A DNA stretch of 18,894 nucleotides from JBOGEN01 sp050743265 (GTDB taxonomy: Bacteria; Actinomycetota; Actinomycetes; JBOGEN01): the NCBI GenBank assembly GCA_050743265.1, contig JBOGEN010000226.1:1-18894 (forward strand). Direction: 5' to 3'. The translations under genes were made by a program, and so were the position numbers. Shown here piece by piece: positions 7,133 to 15,103 of this stretch. The first letter of the stretch is position 1, and each line of letters opens with the position of its first letter. Under the pieces are notes generated by a model that did not search any database, was not told the origin of the DNA, and saw only the letters and a program-made list of their open reading frames with translations.

Positions 7133-7525
7133 ATGGCGAAGCTCAGCACCGACGAGCTGCTCGACGCGTTCAAGGAGATGACGCTGCTCGAGCTCTCCGA
7201 GTTCGTGAAGCAGTTCGAGGAGACCTTCGACGTCACCGCGGCCGCCGCGGCCCCGCAGGTGTTCGCCGGCCCCGCCCAGGGCGGGGGGGACGGCGCCGCC
7301 GCCGAGGAGGAGCAGGACGAGTTCGACGTCATCCTCGAGAGCGCGGGCGACAAGAAGATCCAGGTCATCAAGGAGGTCCGCGGGCTCACCAGCCTCGGCC
7401 TCAAGGAGGCCAAGGACCTCGTCGACGGCACGCCGAAGCCCGTTCTCGAGAAGGTCAACAAGGAGGCGGCGGACAAGGCCAAGGAGGCGCTCGAGGGCGC
7501 CGGAGGCACGGTCACCGTCAAGTAG
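7133..7525 (+). CDS. rplL: 50S ribosomal protein L7/L12
   Basis: L7/L12 is the multicopy stalk protein that contacts EF-Tu, EF-G, IF2 and release factors. The 130 residues show the N-terminal dimerisation domain that docks on L10 (about 1-35), an Ala/Gly-rich flexible hinge (about 36-58) and the compact C-terminal domain (EFDVILESAGDKKIQVIKEV, GLKEAKDLVDGTPKPVLEKV). ATG 7133 follows AAGGAAGGA (7116-7124) at good spacing. The 93-nt gap after rplJ holds a 6-bp hairpin (GCGGGC/GCCCGC, 7053-7069). A strong terminator lies 50 nt beyond the stop codon, ending the ribosomal block. Confidence 0.97.
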   Translation: MAKLSTDELLDAFKEMTLLELSEFVKQFEETFDVTAAAAAPQVFAGPAQGGGDGAAAEEEQDEFDVILESAGDKKIQVIKEVRGLTSLGLKEAKDLVDGTPKPVLEKVNKEAADKAKEALEGAGGTVTVK

Positions 7526-7574
7526 CACCGTCACGTAGCACCGCCTCGCGGCACTGCCGCGACGTGCACGAGGG

Positions 7575-7611
7575 CGAGGCGGCCACCCCGATCCGTGGGG
7601 TGGCCGCCTCG
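7575..7611 (+). terminator. Strong intrinsic-type terminator after rplL
   Basis: A perfect 15-bp inverted repeat, CGAGGCGGCCACCCC (7575-7589) and GGGGTGGCCGCCTCG (7597-7611), encloses a 7-nt loop. It is followed by TCACGTTGCG, not a real T-tract, as is common for actinobacterial terminators. It separates the ribosomal genes from the mce operon. Confidence 0.85.
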
Positions 7612-7643
7612 TCACGTTGCGTGGCCGTATGACCTGCGGCGAT

Positions 7644-7661
7644 GCCTACCAGCAGGTAGGC
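7644..7661. promoter_or_regulatory. Perfect dyad upstream of the mce promoter
   Basis: GCCTACC and GGTAGGC form a perfect 7-bp inverted repeat around AGCA. It sits 30 nt upstream of the predicted -10, about at -42 to -59 relative to the predicted start. It could be an operator or activator site. Its half-sites differ from those of the downstream dyad. Confidence 0.45.
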
Positions 7662-7671
7662 CGGTCGTGTC

Positions 7672-7686
7672 GGGTGTGTCACACCC
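7672..7686. promoter_or_regulatory. Operator-like palindrome within the mce promoter
   Basis: GGGTGTGTCACACCC is a perfect 7-bp inverted repeat with a single central base. It lies in the spacer immediately upstream of the extended -10 (7688-7696), so a bound repressor would block polymerase. mce operons in mycobacteria are controlled by GntR/FadR- or TetR-type repressors. No regulator gene is present in this window, so the protein is unknown. Confidence 0.55.
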
Positions 7687-7687
7687 C

Positions 7688-7696
7688 TGCTACGGT
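7688..7696 (+). promoter_or_regulatory. Extended -10 promoter of the mce operon
   Basis: TGCTACGGT matches the extended -10 pattern TGnTAnnnT. No convincing -35 hexamer is present at 16-19 nt, as is usual for extended -10 promoters. It lies downstream of the rplL terminator and gives a start near 7703 with an approximately 120-nt leader. Confidence 0.5.
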
Positions 7697-7702
7697 CTGC
7701 CA

Positions 7703-7825
7703 CGTCGTTCGAGGGGGCAATGCACCCCGGTTTGCCCGACCCGCCCAGAATGTGTTCCCCCGTGACCGATACGGGGTCGGCGTCGTTGATATCCGGGTGC
7801 ACCTGAGTCGTCGAGAGGTGTCGGT
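7703..7825 (+). other. Untranslated leader of the mce operon, able to fold
   Basis: No gene is seen between the predicted start and the ATPase. Two stems can form: GGGCAA/TTGCCC (7715-7737, 11-nt loop) and CCCCGT/ACGGGG (7758-7776, 7-nt loop). TGCACCCCGG (7721-7730) is also nearly complementary to CCGGGTGCA (7793-7801), with one bulge. GAGAGG (7813-7818) is the ribosome-binding site. I recognise no known riboswitch. Confidence 0.4.
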
Positions 7826-8872
7826 GTGGGCGTCGAGATCCGAGTCGAAGGGCTGACGAAGTCCTTCGGCAGACAGGTGATCTGGCAGGACGTCTCCCTC
7901 ACCCTCCCGGCGGGGGAGATCTCCGTCCTGCTGGGCCCGTCCGGCACCGGTAAGTCCGTGTTCCTCAAGTCCCTCGTCGGCCTGCTCAAGCCCGAGCGGG
8001 GCTCGATCTGGATCGAGGGCAAGGACGTCACCCGGCTCCGCGAGCACGACCTGTACGAGGTCCGCAAGCTCTTCGGCGTCCTGTTCCAGGACGGCGCCCT
8101 GTTCGGGTCGATGAACCTCTACGACAACATCGCGTTCCCGCTCCGGGAGCACACGAAGAAGTCCGAGGGCCAGATCCGCCGGATCGTCGACGAGAAGATG
8201 GAGATGGTCGGCCTCGTCGGGGCGGAGTCCAAGCTGCCCGGCGAGATCTCCGGCGGGATGCGCAAGCGGGCCGGGCTCGCCAGGGCGCTCGTGCTCGACC
8301 CCGAGATCATCCTGTTCGACGAGCCGGACTCCGGCCTCGACCCGGTGCGTGTCGCGTACCTCAACCAGCTCATCGTCGACCTCAACGCGCAGATCGAGGC
8401 GACGTTCCTCATCGTCACGCACGACATCTCCTCGGCCCGGCAGGTGCCCGACAACATCGGGCTGCTCTTCCGCCGCAACCTCGTGATGTTCGGCCAGCGC
8501 GAGCAGCTGCTGGCGAGCGGCGAGCCGGTGGTCCGCCAGTTCCTCAACGGCCGGATGCAGGGGCCCATCGGCATGGCGGAGGAGAAGGACGCGGCCCAGG
8601 TCGAGGCCGAGCTCGCCGAGCTGCGTGCCGCGGGCGTCGAGCAGACGGACGAGGACGCCGCCGTGACCACCCCGCGGCTTCTCCCCGGCGAGGGCATCGA
8701 CCGGCCCGCTCGGTGGGACGAGATCGCCCGCATCGAGGAGGAGCGCTTCGGCGCCGCCGCCGGCCGGCCGGACGCCGGCGTGCTCGCCACGGCCGGCGGG
8801 GTGGCGTCTGCGTCCGGTGCGCACCACTACGGAGGCAACGGGTCGAGCCCGTCCGGGAGGCCGGGCGCATGA
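7826..8872 (+). CDS. mceG: Mce/Mla-type ABC transporter ATPase (MlaF/Mkl/MceG family)
   Basis: This cytoplasmic ATPase energises the YrbE permease pair of a lipid (or sterol) Mce transporter. The 348 residues contain Walker A GPSGTGKS (37-44), Q-loop Gln88 in LFQDGALF, signature ISGGM (141-145, the MlaF-like form of LSGGQ), Walker B IILFDEP (161-167), D-loop SGLDP and H-loop His199 in IVTHD. FQDGALFGSMNLYDNIAFPLRE is characteristic of the MlaF/Mkl branch. About 100 residues follow the ATPase core: a charged, partly helical stretch (about 250-312) and a Gly/Ala/Ser-rich tail. GTG 7826 follows GAGAGG (7813-7818). Its TGA overlaps the next ATG (ATGA), giving translational coupling. In mycobacteria the equivalent gene is unlinked to the mce operons. 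Confidence 0.93.
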   Translation: MGVEIRVEGLTKSFGRQVIWQDVSLTLPAGEISVLLGPSGTGKSVFLKSLVGLLKPERGSIWIEGKDVTRLREHDLYEVRKLFGVLFQDGALFGSMNLYDNIAFPLREHTKKSEGQIRRIVDEKMEMVGLVGAESKLPGEISGGMRKRAGLARALVLDPEIILFDEPDSGLDPVRVAYLNQLIVDLNAQIEATFLIVTHDISSARQVPDNIGLLFRRNLVMFGQREQLLASGEPVVRQFLNGRMQGPIGMAEEKDAAQVEAELAELRAAGVEQTDEDAAVTTPRLLPGEGIDRPARWDEIARIEEERFGAAAGRPDAGVLATAGGVASASGAHHYGGNGSSPSGRPGA

Positions 8873-9642
8873 CCAACCCGGCCACGGGGGCGCTTCGACA
8901 CTCGGGGAGCCTCTTCGCGCTGTTCCTCGACGTCATGCGCGCCCTGCCTCGGCGCCCGTTCCAGACGAAGGAGTTCGTCAACCAGTCCTGGTTCGTCGCC
9001 AGCGTGACGATCCTGCCGACCGCACTCGTCTCCATCCCGTTCGGCGCAGTCATCGCGTTGCAGGTGGGCGGGCTCATCCGGCAGTTCGGTGCGCAGGCGT
9101 TCACCGGGTCGACGGCTGTGCTCGCGGTGGTCCGCGAGGCCTCGCCGATCGTGACCGCGCTCCTCATCGCCGGTGCCGGTGGCTCGGCCATCTGCGCCGA
9201 CCTCGGCTCCCGCAAGATCAGGGACGAGATCGACGCGATGGAGGTGCTCGGCATCTCCCCGATCCAGCGCCTCGTCGTGCCGCGCGTGCTCGCCGCGATG
9301 CTCGTCGCGGTGCTGCTGAACGGGCTCGTCTCCGTCGTCGGGGTGTGCGGCGGCTACTTCTTCAACGTGGTGCTTCAGGGCGGCACGCCGGGTGCGTACC
9401 TCGCCTCGTTCACCGCCCTGGCCCAGCTGCCCGACCTGTGGATGGGCGAGATCAAGGCGCTCATCTTCGGGGCCATCGCCGCGATCGTCGCCTCGTACAA
9501 GGGGTTGAACGCAGGGGGTGGTCCGAAGGGGGTCGGCGATGCGGTCAACCAGTCCGTCGTCATCACCTTCATGCTCCTCTTCGTCTTCAACTTCGTGCTG
9601 ACGGCCGTGTACTTCCAGGTCGTCCCGCCGAAGGGGGGCTGA
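8869..9642 (+). CDS. yrbEA: YrbE/MlaE-family permease, first of pair (YrbEA)
   Basis: This integral membrane subunit of the Mce lipid transporter would pair with YrbEB and be driven by the preceding ATPase. The 257 residues are typical. After an N-terminal interfacial helix they contain about five to six hydrophobic segments (about 43-70, 92-110, 133-168, 195-210, 229-250). The MlaE signature AGAGGSAICADLGSRKIRDE (101-120), continued by IDAMEVLGISPIQ (121-133), is the cytoplasmic coupling region. ATG 8869 overlaps the stop of the ATPase, with GGGAGG at 8855-8860. The second permease starts 2 nt after its stop. Confidence 0.94.
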   Translation: MTNPATGALRHSGSLFALFLDVMRALPRRPFQTKEFVNQSWFVASVTILPTALVSIPFGAVIALQVGGLIRQFGAQAFTGSTAVLAVVREASPIVTALLIAGAGGSAICADLGSRKIRDEIDAMEVLGISPIQRLVVPRVLAAMLVAVLLNGLVSVVGVCGGYFFNVVLQGGTPGAYLASFTALAQLPDLWMGEIKALIFGAIAAIVASYKGLNAGGGPKGVGDAVNQSVVITFMLLFVFNFVLTAVYFQVVPPKGG

Positions 9643-9644
9643 GC

Positions 9645-10517
9645 GTGTCGTTCCTCACCGCGGGCCTCGTCCGTACGCTGCGCGGACCCGGGCACCTCCT
9701 CTCCCGTGCGGTCAGCCGGCCCCTGGACGCGCTGGAGGACCTCGGCGGCCAGCTCTCCTTCTACGGGCGCTCCCTCGGCTGGAGCGTCAAGACGGTGCGC
9801 CGCTACAAGAAGGAGGTGCTGCGCCTGCTCGCCGAGGTCAGCCTCGGCTCGGGCGCACTCGCGGTCATCGGCGGCACGGTCGGCGTCATCGCGTTCCTCA
9901 CCTTCTTCACCGGCACCGAGGTCGGCCTGCAGGGGTACGCCGCGCTCAACCAGCTCGGGGCGTCGAACTTCACCGCGTTCGTCTCGGCGTACTTCAACAC
10001 CCGCGAGATCGCCCCGCTCGTCACCGGCATCGCCCTGGCCGCGACCGTGGGGTGCGGGTTCACCGCCCAGCTCGGCGCGATGCGCATCAGCGAGGAGGTG
10101 GACGCGCTCGAGGTGATGGGCATCCCCTCGATGCCGTTCCTCGTCACCACGCGCATGATCGCGGGCTTCGTCGCGGTCGTCCCGCTGTACGTGGTGGGGC
10201 TGCTGTCCTCGTACCTCGCCTCGCGCACGATCGCGACCGCGTACTACGGCCAGTCGGCCGGCACGTTCGACCACTACTTCCACCAGTACCTGCCGCCCGA
10301 GGACGTTCTCTGGTCGTTCGGCAAGGTGCTGGTCTTCGCGATCGTCGTGATCATGATCCACTGCTACTACGGCTACCACGCGAGCGGCGGCCCCGCGGGC
10401 GTCGGCGTCGCGGTCGGCCGCGCGGTGCGGACGTCCATCGTGGCGATCAACATCGTCGACTTCTTCCTCAGCCTCGCCATCTGGGGCGCCACCACGACCG
10501 TGCGGATCGCGGGGTAA
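9645..10517 (+). CDS. yrbEB: YrbE/MlaE-family permease, second of pair (YrbEB)
   Basis: This is the second permease of the transporter. The 290-residue protein has a longer basic N-terminal region (1-58, with KTVRRYKKEVLR at 49-60), then hydrophobic segments (about 67-90, 122-145, 168-192, 226-243, 262-282). The MlaE signature is FTAQLGAMRISEEVDALEVMGIP (139-161), with an EE pair where YrbEA has DE. The conserved Gly-rich C-terminal segment YHASGGPAGVGVAVGRAV (244-261) is also present. GTG 9645 follows AAGGGGGG (9631-9638). The frame is open far upstream, but that part is antisense-like shadow within yrbEA. Pairing of two non-identical permeases is normal for actinobacterial mce loci. Confidence 0.94.
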   Translation: MSFLTAGLVRTLRGPGHLLSRAVSRPLDALEDLGGQLSFYGRSLGWSVKTVRRYKKEVLRLLAEVSLGSGALAVIGGTVGVIAFLTFFTGTEVGLQGYAALNQLGASNFTAFVSAYFNTREIAPLVTGIALAATVGCGFTAQLGAMRISEEVDALEVMGIPSMPFLVTTRMIAGFVAVVPLYVVGLLSSYLASRTIATAYYGQSAGTFDHYFHQYLPPEDVLWSFGKVLVFAIVVIMIHCYYGYHASGGPAGVGVAVGRAVRTSIVAINIVDFFLSLAIWGATTTVRIAG

Positions 10518-10525
10518 GGATGCAC

Positions 10526-11866
10526 ATGAGCGCGCGCCCGGGTACCTCCGGGCTCCTCACCCGCGTACGGCAGCGGCTGTACGGGGTGGTGTTCCTGTGC
10601 GTCCTCGGCTCGCTGGTGGCGCTGAGCGCGGCGGCGTACAACAAGACGTTCACCGAGGTGGTGCCGGTCTCGCTGCAGACCGACCGGATCGGCAACCAGC
10701 TCAACCCGATGGCGGACGTCAAGCTGCGCGGCATCCGGGTCGGTGAGGTGCGCGAGGTCAGCTCGGACGGCCGCAAGGCCACGATCGACATGGCGCTGGA
10801 CCCCGAGCAGGCCGCGCTCGTCCCGGCGGACGTGAAGGCGCGCATCCTGCCCAAGACCCTGTTCGGCGAGAAGTACGTCGAGCTCGTCGTGCCCGGCACG
10901 CCGAGCACCCAGGCCGTGCAGGCGGGTGAGGTCATCCCGCAGGACAGGTCGCAGACAGCGATCGAGCTCGAGCGCGTGCTCAACGACGTCCTGCCGCTGC
11001 TGCGTACGGTCAGACCCGAGGACCTCAACGCCACCCTGTACGCGCTCTCGCACGCCCTCGAGGGCCGCGGCGACCGGATCGGCGAGAACCTCGAGCGCGT
11101 CGACACCTACTTCACCCGGCTCAACCCCGAGATGGCCACCCTGCAGGCGGACATCACCGGGCTGGCCGACGTCACGCACATGTACGCCGACGCCACTCCG
11201 GACCTCATGCGCGTCCTGCGCAACACGGCCGTCACCCAGCGCACGGTGGTGGCGAAGCAGGAGTCCCTGGCCAACCTGCTCGTCGGCGCGACCGGCGCCG
11301 CCCAGACCGCCGAGCAGGTGCTCGCCGAGAACGAGCAGAACCTCATCCAGCTTGCGGACGTGAGCCGCCCGGTGCTCGACCTGCTCGCTGCGTACTCGCC
11401 CGAGTACCCCTGCCTGCTCGACGGTCTCGCCAACTACGACAAGCCGCTGTCCCAGGCGTTCGGGGGCGGGTACCAGGGCCTGCACATCACGCTCGAGGTC
11501 ATCAAGGACCGCGGCCCGTACGAGCCGGGCACCGACGACCCCGCGTACGCCGACCAGTCGGGACCGAACTGCCACGGCATGCCGTCACCGCCGAAGCCGC
11601 AACCGGGCGCGGAGGTCGAGGACGGCGCACAGAACACCGGCCAGCCCGGGCTCCCGCTGCTGGGCAGCCCGAGCAGCTTCGGCAGCGCGAACCCGTCGGC
11701 GTTCTCCCCGCAGCCGTTCACCACCCTGGCCGGGACGGCTGCCGAGCGTGACTTCATGGCCTCGCTGCTCACGTCCCCGATGGGGACGACCCCGGAGGAG
11801 GTGCCCGACCTGGCGGCGCTGATGTTCGCCCCGATGGCCCGGGGGACGGCGGTGAGCGTCTCGTGA
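10526..11866 (+). CDS. mceA: MCE family protein MceA
   Basis: This is the first of six MCE proteins that build the extracytoplasmic lipid conduit. The 446 residues have a positively charged N-terminus, one signal-anchor helix (about 20-38), the MCE/MlaD beta domain (about 46-124, with PMADVKLRGIRVGEVREV and TLFGEKYVEL), a long helical Mce region (about 140-290), and a conserved segment with SPEYPCLLDGL (Cys296) and GPNCHG (Cys349) that may form a disulfide. The Pro/Gly/Ser-rich tail is probably disordered. ATG 10526 follows AAGGA (10516-10520) at 5 nt; ATG 10520, two codons earlier, is the alternative but overlaps that site. The stop overlaps the start of mceB by 4 nt (GTGA). Confidence 0.93.
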   Translation: MSARPGTSGLLTRVRQRLYGVVFLCVLGSLVALSAAAYNKTFTEVVPVSLQTDRIGNQLNPMADVKLRGIRVGEVREVSSDGRKATIDMALDPEQAALVPADVKARILPKTLFGEKYVELVVPGTPSTQAVQAGEVIPQDRSQTAIELERVLNDVLPLLRTVRPEDLNATLYALSHALEGRGDRIGENLERVDTYFTRLNPEMATLQADITGLADVTHMYADATPDLMRVLRNTAVTQRTVVAKQESLANLLVGATGAAQTAEQVLAENEQNLIQLADVSRPVLDLLAAYSPEYPCLLDGLANYDKPLSQAFGGGYQGLHITLEVIKDRGPYEPGTDDPAYADQSGPNCHGMPSPPKPQPGAEVEDGAQNTGQPGLPLLGSPSSFGSANPSAFSPQPFTTLAGTAAERDFMASLLTSPMGTTPEEVPDLAALMFAPMARGTAVSVS

Positions 11867-12897
11867 AGACCACCGCTGCGCTGGTCAAGCTCACGATCTT
11901 CGCCATCGTGACCGTCCTCGCCACGGGCCTGCTCGCCGCGACGATCGGCAACATCCGCTTCGTCGACTCCTCGGAGTACAGCGCGGTCTTCTCGGACGTG
12001 ACCGGCCTGGTCGAGGGGGACGACGTGCGGGTTGCCGGTGTCCGCGTCGGCGAGGTCGAGGACATCGCGGTGCACAAGGGCGACCGCGCTCTGGTCACCT
12101 TCACCGTGCAGGACAGCCGTCCGCTCTCGCGCAGCACGCAGGCGATGGTCCGCTACCGCAACCTCGTCGGGCAGCGGTACGTGGCGCTCGCCGAGGGCCC
12201 GGGCACCGGGGCGCGGTTGCCCGAGGGCGGCACGATCCCGATGGCGCACACCCAGCCCGCGCTCGACCTCACCGTGCTCTTCGACGGCTTCAAGCCGTTG
12301 TTCCAGGCGCTGAACCCGAAGGACGTCAACCGGCTCGCCCTGGAGATCGTGCAGACGCTGCAGGGGGAGGGCGGCACGGTCAACAGCCTGCTCGCGCACA
12401 CCGCCTCCCTGACGAACACGCTCGCCGACCGGGACGCCGTCATCGGCCGTACGGTCGACAACCTCAACACCGTCCTCGCCACCCTCGGCGAGCGGGACGA
12501 GAAGCTGGCCTCGCTCATCAACGAGCTGCAGCGGTTCGTCAGCGGACTGTCCGCCGACCGGGAGGCGATCGGGTCGTCGCTCACGAACATCGCCGCGCTC
12601 ACGGACGAGACCGCGGGGCTCGTCCGCGAGGGTCGCCCGGCGATCCGCAAGGACATCAAGGGGCTCGGTGAGGTGGCCAGGAACCTCGACGAGGACCGTG
12701 CGTTCGTCAACGGCGTGCTGCAGCGCCTGCCGACCAAGCTGGAGACGATCACCAAGACCGCCACGTACGGCTCATGGTTCAACTTCTACCTGTGCGACTT
12801 CGAGGGCCGCATCCGTGTGCCCGCGGGCGTGGAGGCTCAGAAGCTCGAGGCGTACACGGTGAACTACCACTCGACGGCGACGAGGTGTGCGCCGTGA
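11863..12897 (+). CDS. mceB: MCE family protein MceB
   Basis: This is the second MCE-domain subunit of the conduit, anchored in the cytoplasmic membrane. The 344 residues contain one N-terminal transmembrane helix (about 8-29), an MCE domain (about 36-111, with SDVTGLVEGDDVRVAGVRVG and RNLVGQRYVAL), and a long alpha-helical Mce region (about 135-300) with heptad-like spacing. The C-terminal segment contains FYLCDFEG (Cys311) and TRCAP (Cys342), a likely disulfide pair conserved in MceB proteins. GTG 11863 overlaps the stop of mceA (GTGA); GGTGAG precedes it. The stop overlaps mceC in the same way. Confidence 0.92.
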   Translation: MKTTAALVKLTIFAIVTVLATGLLAATIGNIRFVDSSEYSAVFSDVTGLVEGDDVRVAGVRVGEVEDIAVHKGDRALVTFTVQDSRPLSRSTQAMVRYRNLVGQRYVALAEGPGTGARLPEGGTIPMAHTQPALDLTVLFDGFKPLFQALNPKDVNRLALEIVQTLQGEGGTVNSLLAHTASLTNTLADRDAVIGRTVDNLNTVLATLGERDEKLASLINELQRFVSGLSADREAIGSSLTNIAALTDETAGLVREGRPAIRKDIKGLGEVARNLDEDRAFVNGVLQRLPTKLETITKTATYGSWFNFYLCDFEGRIRVPAGVEAQKLEAYTVNYHSTATRCAP

Positions 12898-13901
12898 GGC
12901 CGTTCCGCGAGCGCAACCCCGTCCCGATCGGCGCGGCGGGGCTGACCACGCTGGCCCTGCTCGTCGCCGCTGCGTTCAACGTGGAGAAGATCCCGCTGAT
13001 CGGCGGCGGCGAGACGTACCACGCCGCGTTCTCCGAGGCCGCCGGCCTGCGGGAGGACGACGAGGTGCGGGTCGCCGGCGTCAAGGTCGGCGCGGTGGAC
13101 GCGGTGGAGCTGGCGGGCGACCACGTCCGCGTCTCGTTCCGTGTCGAGGACGACGAGGTGCACGTCGGCGAGCGGACACGGGCGTCCATCCGCATCAAGA
13201 CCGTGCTCGGACGCAAGTACGTCGCGCTGGAGCCGGTCGGCGAGCGCGAGCTCGAGCCGGGCTCGCAGATCCCGCGCTCGCGCACGGACTCGCCGTACGA
13301 CGTCGTCCAGGCGTTCGGTGACCTGTCCACGACCGTGGGCGCGATCGACACCGCGCAGCTGGCCGACGCATTCGACACGCTCTCGCAGACGTTCGAGAAC
13401 TCGCCGGAAGAGGTGCGGGCGAGCATCCGCGGGCTGTCGCGGCTCTCCCGTACGGTCGCCTCGCGCGACGAGCAGCTGCGCACCCTGCTCGCCCACGCCA
13501 ACGACGTGACCGGCGTGCTCGCCGACCGCAACGAGCAGCTCACCCGGCTCATCCGCGACGGTGACCTTCTGCTGCAGGAGGTACGCCGCCGGCGTGAGGT
13601 GATCCACCAGCTGCTCGTCAGCACGTCCGCCCTCTCGCAACAGCTCACCGCCCTCGTCCGCGAGAACGAGGCGCAGATCACCCCGGCGCTCGAACGGCTC
13701 GGCGCCGTCGTCGACGTGCTCCAGGCGAACCAGCGCAACCTCGACCGCAGCATCCGCATGCTCGCCCCGTTCGTCCGCGGCTTCTCCAACGTGCTCGGCA
13801 ACGGGCGCTGGTTCGACACCTACGTCCAGAACCTGGTGCCGGTGCCCGGCACGGTCCAGCCGCCGACCAAGAACCCCAGCCTGACCCCGGGACTCGAGTG
13901 A
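12894..13901 (+). CDS. mceC: MCE family protein MceC
   Basis: This third MCE-domain subunit has 335 residues. It contains a short basic N-terminus and a transmembrane helix (about 12-28). The MCE domain (about 40-113) carries SEAAGLREDDEVRVAGVKVG and KTVLGRKYVAL. A long helical region follows (about 135-300: repeated DEQL/NEQL and RDEQ motifs), then the conserved WFDTYVQNLVP (306-316) and a Pro-rich tail. Unlike MceB, no cysteine is present. GTG 12894 overlaps the mceB stop (GTGA), with GAGG at 12882-12885. The frame is open before this, but that part lies within mceB. Its stop TGA shares one base with the ATG of mceD. Confidence 0.92.
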   Translation: MRPFRERNPVPIGAAGLTTLALLVAAAFNVEKIPLIGGGETYHAAFSEAAGLREDDEVRVAGVKVGAVDAVELAGDHVRVSFRVEDDEVHVGERTRASIRIKTVLGRKYVALEPVGERELEPGSQIPRSRTDSPYDVVQAFGDLSTTVGAIDTAQLADAFDTLSQTFENSPEEVRASIRGLSRLSRTVASRDEQLRTLLAHANDVTGVLADRNEQLTRLIRDGDLLLQEVRRRREVIHQLLVSTSALSQQLTALVRENEAQITPALERLGAVVDVLQANQRNLDRSIRMLAPFVRGFSNVLGNGRWFDTYVQNLVPVPGTVQPPTKNPSLTPGLE

Positions 13902-15103
13902 TGAGGATCTTCCCGTCCAGCGTGCGCGTCCCGGCCGGGACGCGGGTCGTCGCATCGGTCGTCGCGCTCGCCGTGATCGCCGCAGGGGTCGTCGTGTTCT
14001 GGCCGTCCGAGGACCGGATCCGGGTCGTCGCCCACTTCGGCAAGGCGGTCGGCGTGTACCCGGGCTCGGACGTCCGCGTCCTGGGCGTCCCGGTCGGCCG
14101 CATCACCGCGGTGGAGCCGGCCGGCGAGTCCGTGCGCGTCGCGATGGAGGTCGACCCCGAGTACGAGGTGCCCGCCGACGCGAAGGCCGCGGTGGTCTCG
14201 CCGTCGGTCGTGAGCGACCGGTACGTCCAGCTCGCGCCGGCCTACCAGGGCGGCCCCACGATGCAGGACGGCGCCGAGATCCCCATGTCGCGGACGGCCA
14301 CCCCGGTCGAGCTCGACCAGATGTTCTCCAGCCTGGACAAGCTGAACGTCGCCCTCGGCCCGCACGGCGCGAACAGGGACGGCGCGCTGAGCCGGCTCCT
14401 CGACGTGGGTGCGCAGAACCTGGAGGGGCAGGGCAAGCCCCTCAACCGCACGCTGGCCGACCTGTCCCAGGCCGTGGAGACCCTCTCGGACGGGCGTGAG
14501 GACCTGTTCGGCACGGTCCGCAGCCTGCAGGTGTTCACCACCGCCCTCGCCGAGAGCGACGAGCAGGTCCGGGCGTTCAACTCCGACCTGGCCGACGTGT
14601 CGTCCCAGCTCGCCGGCGAGCGGGAGGAGCTCGCGGCGGCGCTGCGCAACCTGGCCGTGGCCCTGGCCGAGGTGTCCGACTTCGTCCACCAGAACAAGGA
14701 CGCCCTGTCCCGCAACATCGCCGGCCTCGCCGAGGTCACCGGCGTGCTGGTGAACCAGAAGAAGGCGCTGGCCGAGGTCCTCGACACCGCCCCGCTCGCG
14801 CTGGGCAACCTCAACCTCGCGTACAACCCGTCCTCGGGCACCCTCGACACCCGCGACAACGTCCGCCAGCTCGACGACCCGGCGCTCTACCTCTGCTCGC
14901 TCATCGAGGCGACGGACGCGCCGAAGCAGGCCTGCGACGACATCACGAAGCTGTTCGCGCAGATGAAGACACTGCAGAGCCAGGGCAGGCTGCCGGACGA
15001 CCTGGCCGGGCTGGTCCCGCAGGGCGGCGTCGCAGGGCCCGCTCCCGGCGACGCGGACATGCGGCGCCTGAGCCATCTCGGCGGGCTCATGGAGGACGAG
15101 TGA
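13901..15103 (+). CDS. mceD: MCE family protein MceD
   Basis: The fourth MCE-domain subunit has 400 residues. It contains a basic N-terminus, a transmembrane helix (about 16-34), an MCE domain (about 39-112, with GKAVGVYPGSDVRVLGVPVG and SPSVVSDRYVQLAP), and a long helical region (about 135-310). The C-terminal segment has LYLCSLIEATDAPKQACDD, probably a disulfide. The protein ends in an unstructured Gly/Pro-rich stretch. ATG 13901 is chosen because it overlaps the mceC stop as TGATG; GTG 13898 would add one Met. The same TGATG junction recurs at its 3' end with mceE. Confidence 0.91.
   Translation: MRIFPSSVRVPAGTRVVASVVALAVIAAGVVVFWPSEDRIRVVAHFGKAVGVYPGSDVRVLGVPVGRITAVEPAGESVRVAMEVDPEYEVPADAKAAVVSPSVVSDRYVQLAPAYQGGPTMQDGAEIPMSRTATPVELDQMFSSLDKLNVALGPHGANRDGALSRLLDVGAQNLEGQGKPLNRTLADLSQAVETLSDGREDLFGTVRSLQVFTTALAESDEQVRAFNSDLADVSSQLAGEREELAAALRNLAVALAEVSDFVHQNKDALSRNIAGLAEVTGVLVNQKKALAEVLDTAPLALGNLNLAYNPSSGTLDTRDNVRQLDDPALYLCSLIEATDAPKQACDDITKLFAQMKTLQSQGRLPDDLAGLVPQGGVAGPAPGDADMRRLSHLGGLMEDE

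Noticed and set aside
5966..7615. Minus-strand open frame of about 550 codons opposite rplJ and rplL
   Set aside because: It is the antisense of conserved ribosomal genes and crosses the terminator; its composition is that of a codon-bias shadow.
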